From Palaemon carinicauda (taxonomy: Eukaryota > Arthropoda > Malacostraca > Decapoda > Palaemonidae), in assembly GCF_036898095.1 (NCBI RefSeq), contig NC_090731.1, forward strand, positions 146,578,208 to 146,642,207: a stretch of 64,000 nt of DNA. The letters run 5' to 3'. Made by a program: the position numbers and the translations under genes. The notes beneath the pieces are model-generated. The model saw nothing but the letters and a program-made list of their open reading frames with translations, was not told the origin of the DNA and did no database searches. This document shows positions 10,931 to 23,160 of the stretch, in pieces (the first letter of the stretch is position 1; the number at the start of each line of letters is the position of its first letter).

Positions 10931-11335
10931 CTTTCTTTCTTTCATATTCCACCCTGTGAGTAATAGTACTTATGGTACTCTACAAAGCAGACCTCTACTG
11001 TCTGCAGGTAAAACCATTTTCCTTGTGTAACTTGTCACAGTATAGATAGCTATACTCGTTACGTCCCCATACCCCTTGGTGAGGGGGGATAAGTTAATGT
11101 CCATGATACCCTAGAAAGAGTCTGATGACTAGGAGAATTCTTACTTGGACCATTCACAGTGCTAGTATCACAAGCACAGAGCTTGCGTAGGCCACGGACC
11201 ATGCATAGCACAGTTTTAGTGAGGTGTAGGGTTTCCACCAATTGTGTGCATAACACAAAGGGAAAAATCCTGGGTCAAAGCCAAAAAGACAGTTAGCACA
11301 GACTTACATCCTCCTAAAGGCATGGACATCCCCTA

Positions 11336-11427
11336 TAAATAGCGTTGGTTTGTAGTAGTGATGGAACAAATAACAAATTTGGAAGTAATTTTTATTTTTC
11401 CTAACAATACAAACTTGTAGCTATTTA
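11336..11427 (+). repeat. Internal complementary region of DIRS copy B
   Basis: ATAGCGTTGGTTTGTAGTAG...GGAACAAA is followed directly by TAACAAATTTGGAAGTAATT...TTTTTCCTAAC...CTATTTATA. The second block is the reverse complement of the copy B 3' end at 11620-11682. The layout is the same as at 3824-3916 and 49083-49171. Confidence 0.75.
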
Positions 11428-11817
11428 TACAGATTGGCCCCCAGCACCAGTCCCCCCTTGAAGTCCTACCTCCAAGCAAAGTGGGTTCACAGTCCAGTCA
11501 TGTGAGTGAGAAGGGTAACTAATACTCCCACACCCCCCACCCTGCTAACTAATGGGTGGGTCGTTAACCCTCACTAAAAATCTAATGGCTCGTCTTTCAG
11601 CTTTACCGAAAGTAATATCCCCAACAAATAGCTACAGGTTTGTATCGTTAGGAAAAATACAAATTGCTTCCAAATTTGTCATTTTGAAGTTGAGTATGCC
11701 AGTTGTTCTAATGGATAACCCAAAGAGGTAACTATGTATCAAATTAATTATCAAGAGATGGGGTATGACTTGAAGGTTAAGAACATTTGAAGTAAAGGTA
11801 TTTAACTTTTCTTTCAG

Positions 11818-11882
11818 ATCCATTTGATTACCTGCACAAATGGAATCCAAAAGCCAAAGCCAATGAACAGAAGACTTTCTAG
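11818..11882 (+). CDS. Candidate terminal coding exon, unrecognised host gene
   Basis: A good acceptor (AACTTTTCTTTCAG, ending 11817) precedes an open frame reading about 21 residues, starting (D)PFDYLHKWNPKAK and ending NEQKTF, with TAG at 11880-11882. The first codon would be split by the intron. A polyadenylation signal AATAAA lies about 210 nt downstream (12093-12098), a plausible short 3' UTR. The peptide is hydrophilic and protein-like, but I cannot name the family. Upstream exons would have to lie beyond DIRS copy B. It could be chance, but it is the best host-exon candidate in the window. Confidence 0.35.
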
Positions 11883-12092
11883 CGGACAACGCGATTGCCC
11901 CGATAATATGGGAAGGAGATGGAAGCTAAAGGAATGCTGATGGCACAAGATTAAATTATTTATATCGTAATCAAAGCTGAAAATATGGACGGAGGCTATA
12001 ATGTCTACCTGACACCAGTTTAAAGATAAGTTAAAATTATCAACATTTAAATTTTTTCTTTAGAAGTTTACACCTCAGGTTACATAGCAGGC

Positions 12093-12098
12093 AATAAA
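12093..12098 (+). promoter_or_regulatory. Candidate polyadenylation signal AATAAA
   Basis: A canonical hexamer about 210 nt after the stop of the candidate terminal exon at 11818-11882. In AT-rich DNA such hexamers are common, so support comes only from its position. Confidence 0.25.
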
Positions 12099-12639
12099 TA
12101 TTTATGGATGGTAGCATATATACAGTGCACAATATAGTATTGAGCATATACTATCTGAAAAAGTACAGTATCTCAGAAATTCTCTTGAAAATGCGATTGT
12201 TCTCAAATTATTTTTTGGTTAGATGGTCATAGATTTTGTCATTGCTATATATTATAAATTTTCTGTCTATACTATCTGGTCATTTTAGATATACAAATGT
12301 ATCTTAAAAGGTAAATTTTCAAAAACTCTTATCAGTGGAGCAGTAGCTAATGTGAGATTAGAGGTCATATAGAAAGGTCATAGATTTTAAACACTCGGCC
12401 GTAGGGCCTTAGAATGCCATTTGTTCCTACACAAAATATGAACCTTACTTTTTTATGTTGGAAAAGAAATCAGACCAAGCTGACATATCTCCATAAAAAC
12501 TTGAACAGGTCAGTGGTAGTGGAGAAAAACACCGCTTCCCCCTCTTCCCCCGTTCTCCACTTTGATCTCAGCTGTGGTTAAAGACAAATATCTTCCATGT
12601 TCACTGGTTTTTGCAGAATTGATGCTTTTTCATTTTACT

Positions 12640-12870
12640 TTTTCAAGTGTGATTCAGTGTGTGTGGACTTGATGATGCACGACATGCGAGTTTGCCAGAG
12701 CAAGGCATTTTCATGTCAAAGGAGGACACGGACCCTCACTGTCTGTCCTTTGTGCAGAAGACACTATTGTTTGGAGGCTTCCCCTTGCTCTGAGTGTCGT
12801 GAGTGGCCATCCACCCAGTTGGAGTGGTATGGCAAGAGTTTTAAAGGGACTCTTCACCTTTGGGGTCTTC
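12640..12870 (+). pseudogene. DIRS ORF1 N-terminal zinc-ribbon remnant (copy C)
   Basis: The frame reads CPLCRRHYCLEASPCSECRE followed by W...LEWYGKSF. It matches the N-terminus of the family 2 ORF1 at 42876 (CSNCRGKTCQLGDRCEEC...DWLEYDKYS) in cysteine spacing: CxxCR, then C, then CxxC, then a W/Y-rich stretch. The pattern suggests a conserved zinc-binding module at the start of the structural protein of these elements. The frame closes with TGA shortly after GTLHLWGLP. Confidence 0.6.
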
Positions 12871-15800
12871 CTTGAAGTCCAAGAAATCTCAAGTTCTTTC
12901 TTTCTCTGACTCTATTCGTTCAGTCTCCTCCGAAAGAGACTTATGTAAGAGAGATGGCTTTTGGAGGTGTTAGCTAAGGGTGTACAGCAGGAGAATGTAT
13001 CTGCTCCTGCTGGTATTGGCTTTGGCACTTTCTCCTTTAGAGCCGACTGAAGGGGATTTTTCATGTGTGGTCTTTTGTCCTCCTCAGATCCTCTCCCATT
13101 GGAGGATCTAGGGGCTGGTACTGGCCAGAACATCTCCCCAGTTCGCTCTGCCTTTGGGATCATCGTGCTCACTGAGCTTTCTCAGCACGAAGATAACCCT
13201 GGCCATCCTCTCCCTGCTGAGCCTACCATTAATCCGGGTATATACAGCAGACACAATCACAAGCATGAGACTTTGTCCTCACCTGGGTGTATATCTCCTC
13301 CTGTTGCTTAGATGTACCATTACTGTATTGCGAAACTTCGCCAGTGCACTCTAGCTCTTCAGAGCTGAACTGTCTGGAGGTCACAGGCGATCTTTGCTAT
13401 CTCCCTGCAGCCCAGCATACAGTATGCCTGACCTCACTGGTGTGGCCTTGGGACACTTTGCTTGTCTCCAACTCTCACAGTTACCTGTGATGGCTCATCA
13501 GGTGAGCTCTGCCCAAAACTCGCCAGATAGGTTTGTAATAGCAGCACAACACCTGCTTGCACTCATGATCGAACCTCCTGTGTCTCAATCACTCACAACT
13601 GAATGTGGCCTACCTCGTGAGATAGATAGCAAGAGACAGTCATCCGCACCTGTTAGCTGCGCTCCTTTAGAGAGCTGCCATCCATTGCACGATCACGTAC
13701 AGGTAGCCGTGCGACCTCTGGTAACTCATGATTGTCCGCAATCACCTTTCTCTACACTAGGGGAGGTTCGTGCAAACCAGTTTTGCACTCCATGCGAGCC
13801 ATCTCAGACGGTTTGCGCTCCAGTTGAGGAGCAGTCCATCTGTGAGCCAGCAGTGCCAAGGTTGTTTTGTGAGAGGCTCTCTTGCAGGAGATCCTTAGAG
13901 GAGCGGCTGCCATCATTGCTGCTCCTCATGATCCTACAGCAGACCCTCTACAGACTATTCCTGGAAAGGTAGTCTTTTCTTCCAATGACCTGTAGGCTCC
14001 CTCTGACCTGAGGTTGCATCACACTGCTGCCATTATCGGTGTGACAGGCAACCTTGCGGCGCCAGCTCGCACTGCACATGCTACTGCTGTGCCCACTCAC
14101 TCAGTGCCTTTCCTGGCTGCTTTGCTCCAACTCCTGTAGTGGAAGGTCATGCTTCTAAGTGGCAGCAACACTTAGAAGCAAACGGTGTTAAGTTAAGTCA
14201 TACAACTTTGACCCTTTGTGGGAAAAATTGGGCCTGACGCCCATTAAGCCTCATGAGAGGCGTCGTTGGCCTAAGAGGTAGGCCACTCCTCAACCTGGGC
14301 ACTCGTTTCATACCAGGACCTGTATTGGACCAAAATCTTCAAGGGAGATTTTGTTTGTTGACTGCTGTATGCTCTTGCCTATTGAGTTTTCTTACACCAC
14401 GAATTCCCTGGTACCTTCCATCCCAGTGCAATCCTCCGCAGAGCCTCCTGAGGTTTTAGAGAAGGCAAAAAATCCCAGTACTCTCGCTTCTTTTTCGGGC
14501 AAGTCTAGCAAACAGAAGGACGCTAACTTGCTTCCGAAGAACTGGTCCTTTAGACTCGTGGAGGATCCTAGCCTTCTGAAGTGGGTTAAGTTAGCAGTGG
14601 CTTCAGTGTTAGCTCGGGAGGTCAGTAAAACCACCCTAGGTCTCGTTCTTCTAAGGTACAACCAGATTGTGACAAAATCTTATCCCAATTTCAGCCTGGT
14701 ATGAGCATGGAGATGTGAGATGATTCTGATTGGGACATTTCAAGTGGTGTCCTGCCTCCCCCTACCAGCCCCAAGGCTTCTGACACAGAGGGAGGCGAGT
14801 CTGAATCTGCTTTTGTGCAGGTTCTTGCTCGCGTTCTTATGATAAATGGACTTGGTGAGAACCCGTATTCCCCTCCTCAGTGGAGAGCCATATAGACTTC
14901 CTATGCCACGCTCCTAGGGCTAACAGACAATACCCGTATTCCCCTCCTCAGTGGAGAGCCATATAGACTTCCTATGCCACGCTCCTAGGGCTAACAGATA
15001 ATATTTGGAGTTGCTATTGTCAAAGTTGGTCGCTGGGTCCATTACTAAAGTAGACACAGATATCTGTGAGAAAGGACTCCCTTAGAACAAGCAGAGTGTC
15101 GGCCTTGGTACAAGGCTCGATGTTGAAGAAACTTTCAATGCAGTCAGTGATGTTCTTGGCTATGGAAACCCTAAACATGAAGTGGTTGGTGAAGGCTACT
15201 CTTCAAAAGTCTTGCTGGATGGACCACTAGTTGGGGACTGAGGGCTATTTAATCACTACTGAAGACCTGTCCGACCCCAAGAAGCGTCGTGTGTTCAAGA
15301 AGATCATTCTCACTGGCGCAAGAGCCATGGAGTTCTCAACTCTCAATGCTGCAAACCAGTGAGCCAACTGGATCTTGAAGAGGCGGGACTCCATCATCTC
15401 TAGGTTTCTTCACAAACTCCTCTATTAAGACCCCATCCTGGTTTCCGGTCAAGGACATGAATGCTGTTTTGAGAAGTGGAGCAAGGCGAGTAGGGACTTT
15501 CTTCTTTATTGGGCCGCAACATTCCAACCTGCTTTCTTCCATGGCGAAACAAGCCCTTAAGGCTTCAAAGGATACAGTACTTCAAGGCAGAACACTGCCA
15601 AGAAGTTCAGCCCTTTCAGGCCACATTATTAAGATTAGAAGCAGAAAGGACAAGGGCGACAAAGCTGATACCCAGGAATGGTAACTTTGGTAGAGGACTA
15701 TTCCTCTTGCTGTACCACCAGTGGGATGATGCCTGTATCTCAAGTGGCATCCACTCTCCCTTTGCCTGATTTGTCCTCAGAGATCCTCGTCCTTCACGGA

Positions 15801-15880
15801 GGGATTGGCAAAGGACTGCCCTACAGGCAAAAGTCCCGACTGTGATGTGGAAAGGCACTCTTTAAGAAGACCTTGACAGG
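12870..15880 (+). pseudogene. Degraded DIRS ORF1 body (copy C)
   Basis: Position between the zinc-ribbon remnant and the RT implies ORF1. Fragmentary open stretches occur, such as 13394-13972, rich in Ser, Pro, Gln and Cys, and 14351-14704, but neither shows a recognised domain. A 71-bp tandem duplication lies at 14861-15002. Around 15520-15690 there are basic stretches, as at the C-terminus of other DIRS ORF1 products. Assignment is mainly by position. Confidence 0.45.
14861..15002. repeat. 71-bp tandem duplication in DIRS copy C
   Basis: The segment beginning ACCCGTATTCCCCTCCTCAG at 14861 is repeated starting at 14932 with only one or two differences (AACAGACAAT versus AACAGATAAT). The near identity shows that this duplication is recent relative to the decay of the surrounding element. 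Confidence 0.9.
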
Positions 15881-16345
15881 TCCCCAGGCTTCTTCAGTCG
15901 ACCCTTTCTTGTAGAGAAGCCATCTGGATGCTGGAAACCAGTCGTAAACCTCTCAACCTTAAACGAGTTTGTCCTTCAGACTCCATTTAAGGTGGAGACT
16001 GCAGCCGCAGTCAGACAAGCTGTAGGACAAAGAGACGTCATGATCAAGGTTTTGCCTTTAAAGTACCAAGAATTCAATCTGCATGGAGAGATATACAGAT
16101 TTTGAGAGCTGTTCGGTCTGTCAACATCACCTTAAGTGTTCACTTGAGCATTAACCGTGGTTGGGCACACTCCAAGGGCATTCGTCTTCTCCTCTATCTA
16201 GACGATTGGCTAGCCTGACAGAGTCGTTGGAGACCCTTTTCCAACATTGAGCCATGCTTCTCTATTTTTGCCACTATCTGGAGGTCGTGGTAAATTTGGA
16301 GAAGTCTTCTTTGGAACTCAATCAGAACCTGTTATATCATTGAAT
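15880..16345 (+). pseudogene. DIRS reverse transcriptase remnant (copy C)
   Basis: The translation reads VDPFLVEKPSGCWKPVVNLS, TLNEFVLQTPFKVETAAAV, ELFGLSTSP and, at about 16195-16230, a degraded YLDDW box. These line up with FFVKKGSRGWRPVIDLSALN, LCFGLSTAP and RYLDDWL of copy D. The polymerase motif A aspartate region is altered (VMIKVLPLKYQEF). Several stops interrupt the frame. Confidence 0.75.
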
Positions 16346-16559
16346 GCACTAATATACACCTTATGAGGGAAAGTCTACCTGTAGCAGGAAAGAATTGCGA
16401 GATTCAAGGAAGTAGCTCATCAGTTCACAATATGGAGCTTGCTACAAGCTCATCTGTTGCAATGCCTGCTGGTTCACCTGGCCTCATTAAAATATCTAAT
16501 GCCCAACAATCGTCTTTGCACATGATCACTTCTATGGCAGCTGAAGACCTTTTGGTCTC

Positions 16560-17040
16560 AGGGCAGGGATCCTCTTGGGATGTCCATTCCAGTGGGATCA
16601 AAGCAAATGAATGACCTGAGTTGGTTAATCCTAGATTTGAACCTTCTCATAGGGGTAGATCTTCTTTCTCTCTCTCCCAATTTGGTGCTCTTCATGGATA
16701 CATAAAAAAAAAGTGGGGTGCTCACCTGCTGCAGCAAATGGCCTAGAGGCTGTGGTCCAAGTCAGATTGGTAATGCCACATGCACCTCCTGGAGTTAAAA
16801 GCAATGTACTTTGTTCTTCAGCATTTTCAACAGCTCCTATCAGGTCACTCGGTAATGTTGATGATTGACAACACGGCCGTAATGGCATATCTAAACAAGA
16901 AAGGAAGTACTATTTTACGGCCTCTTTGCTAACTAGCCATGAAAATCCTGTGATGGACAGATGACAATGCAATCTCTCTATTAGCCCAATTCATACCCAG
17001 CAAAAAGAACATCTTGTCAGACAGTCTTAGCAGGAAGACT
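16560..17040 (+). pseudogene. DIRS RNase H remnant (copy C)
   Basis: LLELKAMYFVLQHFQQLLSG is followed by SVMLMIDNTAVMAYLNKKGS and FIPSKKNILSDSLSRK. These carry the glutamate of the ELxAV motif, the aspartate of the DNTTAVAY motif and the (A)DxLSR motif of DIRS RNase H. The first catalytic aspartate region near 16690 (LVLFMDT) is barely readable, and stops are present. Confidence 0.75.
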
Positions 17041-17460
17041 CAGATAATTGGTCCATGTGGTCTTTGGATCCTCTGATTGTGAATAAAGTGATAACTTTGT
17101 GGGGATTTGCAGACATGAGACCTGTTTGCGATGTCCCTAAACCAGAAGCTGCTTGTGTACTGCTCGCCAGCTTTTCAGGATGGCTTCCAACATCTTTGAG
17201 ACCACCTGGACATCTACGCATATCCCTCATTCTGCATAATGAGGAAACTCCTCGACGGGGTAAAACCTACAACCAACCTACCCATGACATTCGTAGCTCC
17301 GTTTGGCAATGTGCAAAATGGTATCTGGACCTCCTGCTACTGGCGGAGTTTCCGAGGGAGCTTCCTCCTCTACATGACTTATTACTCCAACCACATGCTC
17401 AAATTCACCATCAAGCAGCAGGACTATGACTTCACACTTGGTGGTTATCCAGCATCTCTT
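17040..17460 (+). pseudogene. DIRS methyltransferase-like segment (copy C)
   Basis: DLFAMSLNQKLLVYCSPAFQ is followed by LDIYAYPSFCIMRKLLDGVK and MTFVAPFGNVQNGIWTSCYW. These match DLFAT...LPLYCSPVPDP, DVYTFPPFCLMRRVL and LIALLWHHAVWFLDL of copy D. The FPPF motif is changed to YPSF here and stops interrupt the frame. Confidence 0.65.
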
Positions 17461-17489
17461 CACTGAGAGAAGGTTTTCATGACCTGTGG

Positions 17490-18400
17490 CGAAACAGATG
17501 TCTGATTACCTCAGGAGGTCCTCAACTTCAGTCTAGCATACCACACAAAGTGGGTTAGCTTTTGTGGTTTGTGTCATAGGAGTATCTCCACTCGGATCCA
17601 CTATACCCCTAATTGCTGAATTCTTACTTTATCTGTGAGAAGAAAAACTGTACTTAGTCTCGGCAGTAAAAGACTATCACTCATCTTTAAGCCAAGTCTT
17701 AAACTGAAAGGGGTTGATATTTCCTCTTTGGTGGAGATGTCCATGCTCGTACAGTTTTGAAGAGGCTAGCCCTCGGTTAAAAGTGAGATCAGCTTCATGG
17801 AACATTGTCCGATTTCTTCTTTCCCTAAAAGGAGCACCTTATGAGTTCTTACATTGGGTTTTGGACTGTGATCTTATTTTGAAAAAGGTCTTTCTTGTTG
17901 TCTTAGTCTCTGCTAAGATGGTGAGTGAGTTGCATGGTCTCTCCTATGATGTCGCCCTTTTAAGGGGGTAGTGGCAAGTTACGTTTAGCTTTATCCCTGA
18001 GTTTATTGCTAAGACTAAAAATCAACCCTTTTCCAATCTTATGTTGGGTTCCTTCCAGATTTAGACTCTTCAGGAGGTGACTGATGGTCCTGATCAACTT
18101 CTTTCGTGTCCTGTGAGGGCGCTAAGGTGCTACTTAACATGAACTTCAGGAACTCGCCCACAGATCAAACACCTCTTTGTCAGTTAGGGCATGGTTAATA
18201 AGAGGGTGACGAGGAATACCATCTCCTCATGAATTAGACAGGTCATCAACAGTACTATTAATCCTTCCCCTCTTCAACAGCAAAGGGTATGACCCAGAGC
18301 TCACAATATCAGGATCATAAGTACATCCCTGGCGTTTAAGAAGACTTTTTGTGATGCAGGTACGACAAGTGGGTGTATGTAGGAGGCAAATGACTCTCTC
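17490..18400 (+). pseudogene. DIRS tyrosine recombinase remnant (copy C)
   Basis: WVSFCGLCHRSISTRIHYTP, then SVKDYHSSL-like and SKLKGVDISSLVEMS correspond to the recombinase N-terminal region. VSELHGLSYDVALLRG at about 17924-17971 is the box that follows the first catalytic arginine; here the position reads KMVSELHG, so the arginine is replaced. The C-terminal active site near 18290-18400 is very degraded. Confidence 0.65.
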
Positions 18401-18844
18401 TGCCCATCACTGCCTACTACGTGTAAGGCGTAACTCACAGGTTCCTAGACACATTTAATAACTCTGTGGGAGCTGCTCAGCAACTGGTATAGCTACATTA
18501 GCTCCTCATAGGACTATTAGCAGTCTTTTGAAAGCAGAGGTTATGGTGGTAGTCTGAGATATAAGAAAAAAAGAATGCCAGGCCTTTTCTTATCTCTCTC
18601 TTCCTCTCTCTAGGGACATAGCATCTGAAGACCCTGTCAGCTGGAACTCTTCAACTGCAGACAAGTCCCATGTCATTTGTAGCTAGAGTATATGTTTATA
18701 TATTCCCTGTTATGTCCCCAATCTCCTTACAAGGGGGAGTTGGGATGTCTGGTTCTTAGTGTGTATATTCACAAACCCATTGACAATCACAGTTTCATTC
18801 TTACATTCACAGTCACCTTTGCTTGTACCGTCAACCCACTGGTA

Positions 18845-19157
18845 TTAGCAGGAACAAATAACAAATTTGGAAGTAATTTGGGTTTTTCTTAGCCGTTAAA
18901 TGTAGTTCTTGACATGTATGTTACGTGTCATCCCTTACCTCAAACGAAAGTACTGTGTGTGATCAAAGTGAAGAAGGTATGAGTGAGCAGAGGGCACTGC
19001 TTCTCCCAGGTACCACTGGTAACAACAAGCATGGTTATTGACACCTCGTTAAAGGTTTTTATAGCTGTATGCCACCTTGCGCTGATTTTTTCTCCTATGT
19101 AAGGAACTACTGGTTTGTTTTGCTAGGAAAAATACACATTACTTCCAAATTTATCAT
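18845..19157 (+). repeat. 3' terminal region of DIRS copy C
   Basis: AACAAATAACAAATTTGGAA (about 18851) and the inverse TACTTCCAAATTTATCAT (about 19140-19157) form an inverted pair like the internal complementary region and 3' end of copy B. The sequence between is diverged from the other copies. Confidence 0.6.
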
Positions 19158-19468
19158 ATTTCTTAAACCTAGTATGATTCCTGTCAAATAATCAATAACT
19201 GCAATGTTGCCTTGAAATTCATAACATTTTTAGCAAAAAATAGTAATATAGATTATTTGTAAGTCTATTATTTCACTTCCCATATGACCAATAGTTATTC
19301 TTAAACTGATTTGACCTGGGACCCCTCGTTTGATGTTTGAGGCAAGTTCAGCTGCTGGATTACTATTAGAGAGTTTGTTTGATTTATATTGCAATTTGTA
19401 AATGGGAAATTTTTATGTACAGTACACAAAGGTTATATAAACAAATCAATTCAATACTGAAATATAAC
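19158..19468. other. Intergenic DNA between DIRS copy C and duplication copy 2
   Basis: About 310 bp of AT-rich sequence with no recognised feature. If DIRS copy A inserted at the left edge of duplication copy 1, a homologue of this interval may lie left of the window. Confidence 0.4.
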
Positions 19469-19987
19469 ATTTGTAGGCTACCAATTAGATCTTTTGTAAA
19501 TAGAACATTTTACTCATATGTATTTGTCAATTTAAAGAAATAATAATAGAGGATATGATAATTAACTAGTTTATATCTAATATTCTAAATGTTAATCATC
19601 CAGTTACTTGAAACAGTCATTATAATTTCTTGACAATTTTGTGCATGATGATTGATACCCTAATTTACATTTGTTAAAGCTAGTTTCCATGTAAGAACGT
19701 TATATTTTAGCAAACTCGGGACTAAAAAAAATTTTGTTTGTATAAAATATAAATTATTCATTTAGATCACCTGATACAGATTTTTATAAACTGAATCCAA
19801 TGAATGTGGGTCCTTGTTTTCATTCATTTTCATGAAAGACTAGTTCTTAAAAGAAAAATTACTATTTGCTATATTCTCATCCAGTAACAATTTTTATATG
19901 ATCTTTTATTATGTGTCAGTTTACCTATCAAAGCTTTATATTTGTACTAAATTGTAAGATGAGTAATTCATGAAATATTATTTTCAG

Positions 19988-20023
19988 GATACAGTTCGTC
20001 ACTTGCTTGAGAATAACAAATGA
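19988..20023 (+). CDS. Candidate terminal coding exon, paralogue of the one at 4686
   Basis: ATTTTCAG followed by DTVRHLLENNK and TGA. Same phase and length as the copy 1 candidate, differing by one residue and in the stop codon used. General conservation of the duplication explains much of this, so support is weak. Confidence 0.2.
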   Translation, partial: DTVRHLLENNK

Positions 20024-22497
20024 CTGAAAGCAGATATAATGGTGATGTCCATTAATTACAAGAAAACTAATGTTCTATTGTGTAAGGGAAATATAGGATT
20101 CAGGATTTCTATCAAAAAATATGCGCCATAGTTTTAGGTGTAGGGAGAATTAATAATTTTCAAAATTCTTTTGTAGAACTATTTAAAGCGAGGGTCTAAG
20201 TACCCTAATATGGCCTAATTAATCTGTTGAAAGTTAGCTGTTAGAGTTCAACTGCAAAACTGATATTTTTTATAATTCCTAAAATCTGTTGTTGTCTGTG
20301 CCAAATAGTTTTCATTTTACATCATACAGATTAGGTCTTAACTATTGTAATCGCTACTCTCCAATTTTTTATTTGAAAATTTCAACTAAGAACAAAGCGT
20401 AAAATTAAGTTATACTGTACAGTACGTTCTTTGCAACTTGAAATATCACTGAATCACCACTTTCACAACTTTGATCATCATGTCAGTCTTTTGCTATTTT
20501 GTGTCATACTAAATTTACTAGATGCCTCAATATTAAATCTTACTCTTACTAATGCATTGTCATCAATTGAAAATTTTACTTATTTTACTTATGTTTCTTT
20601 TTATTCATGTACGAGGTATAAGAATGTTATCAATATTTTTTCTTTATCAAGACTAGAAAAAGGTCATATAATTTTCAGTTGTGTGCCACTTAATTCAAAA
20701 TTGATCTGACCAAGATGCTTGTATTGTATGTTTGTCATAATTTCCTTATAACATTTGAAGTGACACAATCTCTTGATCATAGTACTGTACTATTATAAAT
20801 CAGAAAACCTGTTGGCTAGATCTTTTGGTAATAGTATTAAATGACTATTTTTTTTTTAAACAAATATTATTGTATTGTATCTTTAGGTAAGCTTTTCTTC
20901 TTTTTATGAATATTACATAGAAAATCTTCAATGCGATCATGTGTAACAGTGCATGTTTTTTAAAACTATGTTTTCACATGTCCAGATATTTGATCTTAAC
21001 TTTATTTAATATATCAAGTTTAACTTATGACAAGTTTCTCAATTAGGTAAGGTACTACTGGCTGAAGATATTTTTTATACAATGATATATTCTTCGTTGT
21101 ATTTCTCTGATACCATGCTCTTGGTGGCACCTGTGGATATTGGACTAAGGCTGATAGATTGGAAAGCTACTCAACAATTCCTGTTTTTATACTATATGTT
21201 TTAGCTTATGGTATAAGTTTTTTTTTTACTAATCTTAGTTTCCAGTAGGCTTTCCTATTCTTTAAATATTTGTTGGTCATTAAGGTTTGTTTTCAATTCG
21301 AACACATCTTATGTACCTTCATGCCATAAAACCTATGAGGATTGTTTAGGGTTTTTTTGAGTTCTCTACTTAGATGTTGCTCTTTTTGTGAATAACCAAG
21401 ATTCAGGAATAGTAATTTCTTCCCACTTTCCTGCTCTGTTGTATGTGAAGTTTGCTCATGATGTTAAATAATCTAGAGAATTGCACATGATATACATTGT
21501 TTGGTTAGATGAAAATTCTTACCTTATGTTAATAGGCTGCCTTGGCAGTACAGTGGTAAACTTCACTAAGCTATCAAGTTTATGTTGTTAGTAACTGATC
21601 AGTATGAAGTTTCTCTCCAGAAAGCTATTCTCTTTGAGAATCTATAGTCTGATACTTCAACAAACATCTTTTGAAGTTGCTTTTCATGGATCTTGCTGAA
21701 GGCTGGTGTTTTATCATTGGCTAATTGTTTATGGTTTGATGTATTGGAAATCCTTGTGTGTTTAAGTAATTAAGGCTTCTACAAAATTTATCCCTAATCT
21801 GGTACTGAAATAGGATCATTTAGACACTTGAAATTTATATTTCTTTTCATAATAGGTTTATTGTGTTTTTATATGGAAAATATTGATATAATTGAGAGAT
21901 ATAAGGATGATTTCAATGTTGATTTCACAGCTTAGTTTCCTTTAGATATTAGTGTTTCTGAAGGCTTCTGGCATGTCCCCTGTTTAAGGAATAGTTAAGA
22001 TAATTTTGCTCCAATGGTTACTGGAGGAAATTGAATTTTGATTATGATTATTTATAGATATCTGGAGAATTAAATAGTTTGATAAAATCAATAGCAACTG
22101 ATAACTACCGGTAGTTTTTATTAATGGTAATAATTTCTCATGTGGGTTTCCAAGGATATTCACCCTAAGGACATTAGTATGTCTATGCTTTTCTTCTTTG
22201 GGACTCTTATTATCAGTTGTAAACATATTTAAGAAAATTATGTAAAGTATTATGATCTCCCCACCTCAGTTCAAAATATTTTCCTTCATACAGTACTTAG
22301 GTTTCCAAAGTTGTGCTATTTATTTCCCCCGAAGTTTTAGAATTATGCCTACCTTAAGAAAATTTTTAGGCCACTCTAGCTGAGTTTTGAAAGAGCCATT
22401 TTGGTTTTAAGAGATTTTGGATTTTTCCTTGACTTGTTTTTTGTGAGGGGGTGATCCGGCCTGGTTTAAAGTATCTCTCCTGAGAGTAAAATCTGAT

Positions 22498-23160
22498 ATT
22501 ATTATTATTATTATTATTTGCTAAGCTACAACCCTAGCTGGAAAAGCAAAATGCTATAAGCCCAGGGGCCCCAACAGGGAAAATAGCCCAGTAAGGAAAG
22601 GAAAGAAGGAAAAATAAAATATTTTACGAAGAGTAACATTAAAATAAATATTTCCTATATAAACTATGAAAACTTTAACAAAACAAGAGGAAGAGAAATT
22701 AAATAGAATAGTGTGCCTGATTGTACCCTCAAGCAAGAGAACTCTAACCCAAGACAGTGGAAGACCATGGTACAGAGGCTATGGCACTACCCAAGACTAG
22801 AGAACAATGGTTTGATTTTGGAGTGTCCTTCTCCTAGAAGAGCTGCTTACCATAGCTAAAGAGTCTCTTCTACCCTTACTAAGAGGAAAGTAGCCACAGA
22901 ACAAATACAGTGCAGTAGTTAACCCCTTGAGCAAAGAAGAATTGTTTAGTAACCTCAGTGTTGTCAGGTGTGTGAGGACAGAGGAGAATCTGTTAAGAAT
23001 AGGCCAGACTATTCGGCGTATGTGTAGGCAGAGAGAAAGAACCGTAACCAAAGAGAAGGATCCAACGTAGTACTGTCTGGCCAGTCAAAGGACCCCATAA
23101 CTCTCTGGCGGTAGTATTTCAACGGGCGGCTGGTGCCTTGGCCAACCTACTACCTCATAA
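22498..23160. mobile_element. Dispersed repeat (~660 bp) inserted into duplication copy 2
   Basis: Duplication copy 1 reads ...AAATCTGATATCCTGTGTG without interruption near 7200. In copy 2 the same site is split after AAATCTGATAT by a unit that begins with a TTA microsatellite and TGCTAAGCTACAACCCTAGC and ends ...CCTACTACCTCATAAAATAT. From memory this resembles a very common decapod repeat (GGCCCCAACAGGGAAAATAG..., CTAACCCAAGACAGTGGAAG...). It has no long ORF and looks non-autonomous. A target duplication of more than 3-4 bp is not evident. Confidence 0.75.

Larger units (their letters stand above)
9775..11682 (+). mobile_element. 5'-truncated DIRS retrotransposon, family A (copy B)
   Basis: Homology to the 48.8-58.3 kb copy starts abruptly near 9775 inside the methyltransferase-like region (LLQLPTEIPREPPQRLS). 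It continues through the recombinase (MSGYLCRSFASARL near 9942) and ends with the internal complementary region (11336-11427) and the 3' terminus (...CAAATTTGTCAT, about 11682). Everything 5' of the methyltransferase-like segment is missing. Reading frames are broken throughout. Confidence 0.75.
11683..12500. other. AT-rich interval between two DIRS copies
   Basis: No transposon protein is readable here. It contains one candidate terminal exon (11818-11882) and a downstream AATAAA at 12093-12098. The rest is AT-rich with no recognised feature. Confidence 0.5.
12500..19157 (+). mobile_element. Decayed DIRS retrotransposon (copy C), distant family A relative
   Basis: From 5' to 3' the + strand shows an ORF1 zinc-ribbon remnant, a long degraded ORF1 body, RT, RNase H, a methyltransferase-like segment, recombinase, and a 3' end with AACAAATTTGGAAGTAATTT (18855-18880) and its complement at 19125-19157 (AGGAAAAATACACATTACTT). 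The terminal sequences are more diverged than in copies A, B and D, so it is an older or separate subfamily. No 5' terminal repeat was found before 12500; the 5' limit is approximate. Confidence 0.75.
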
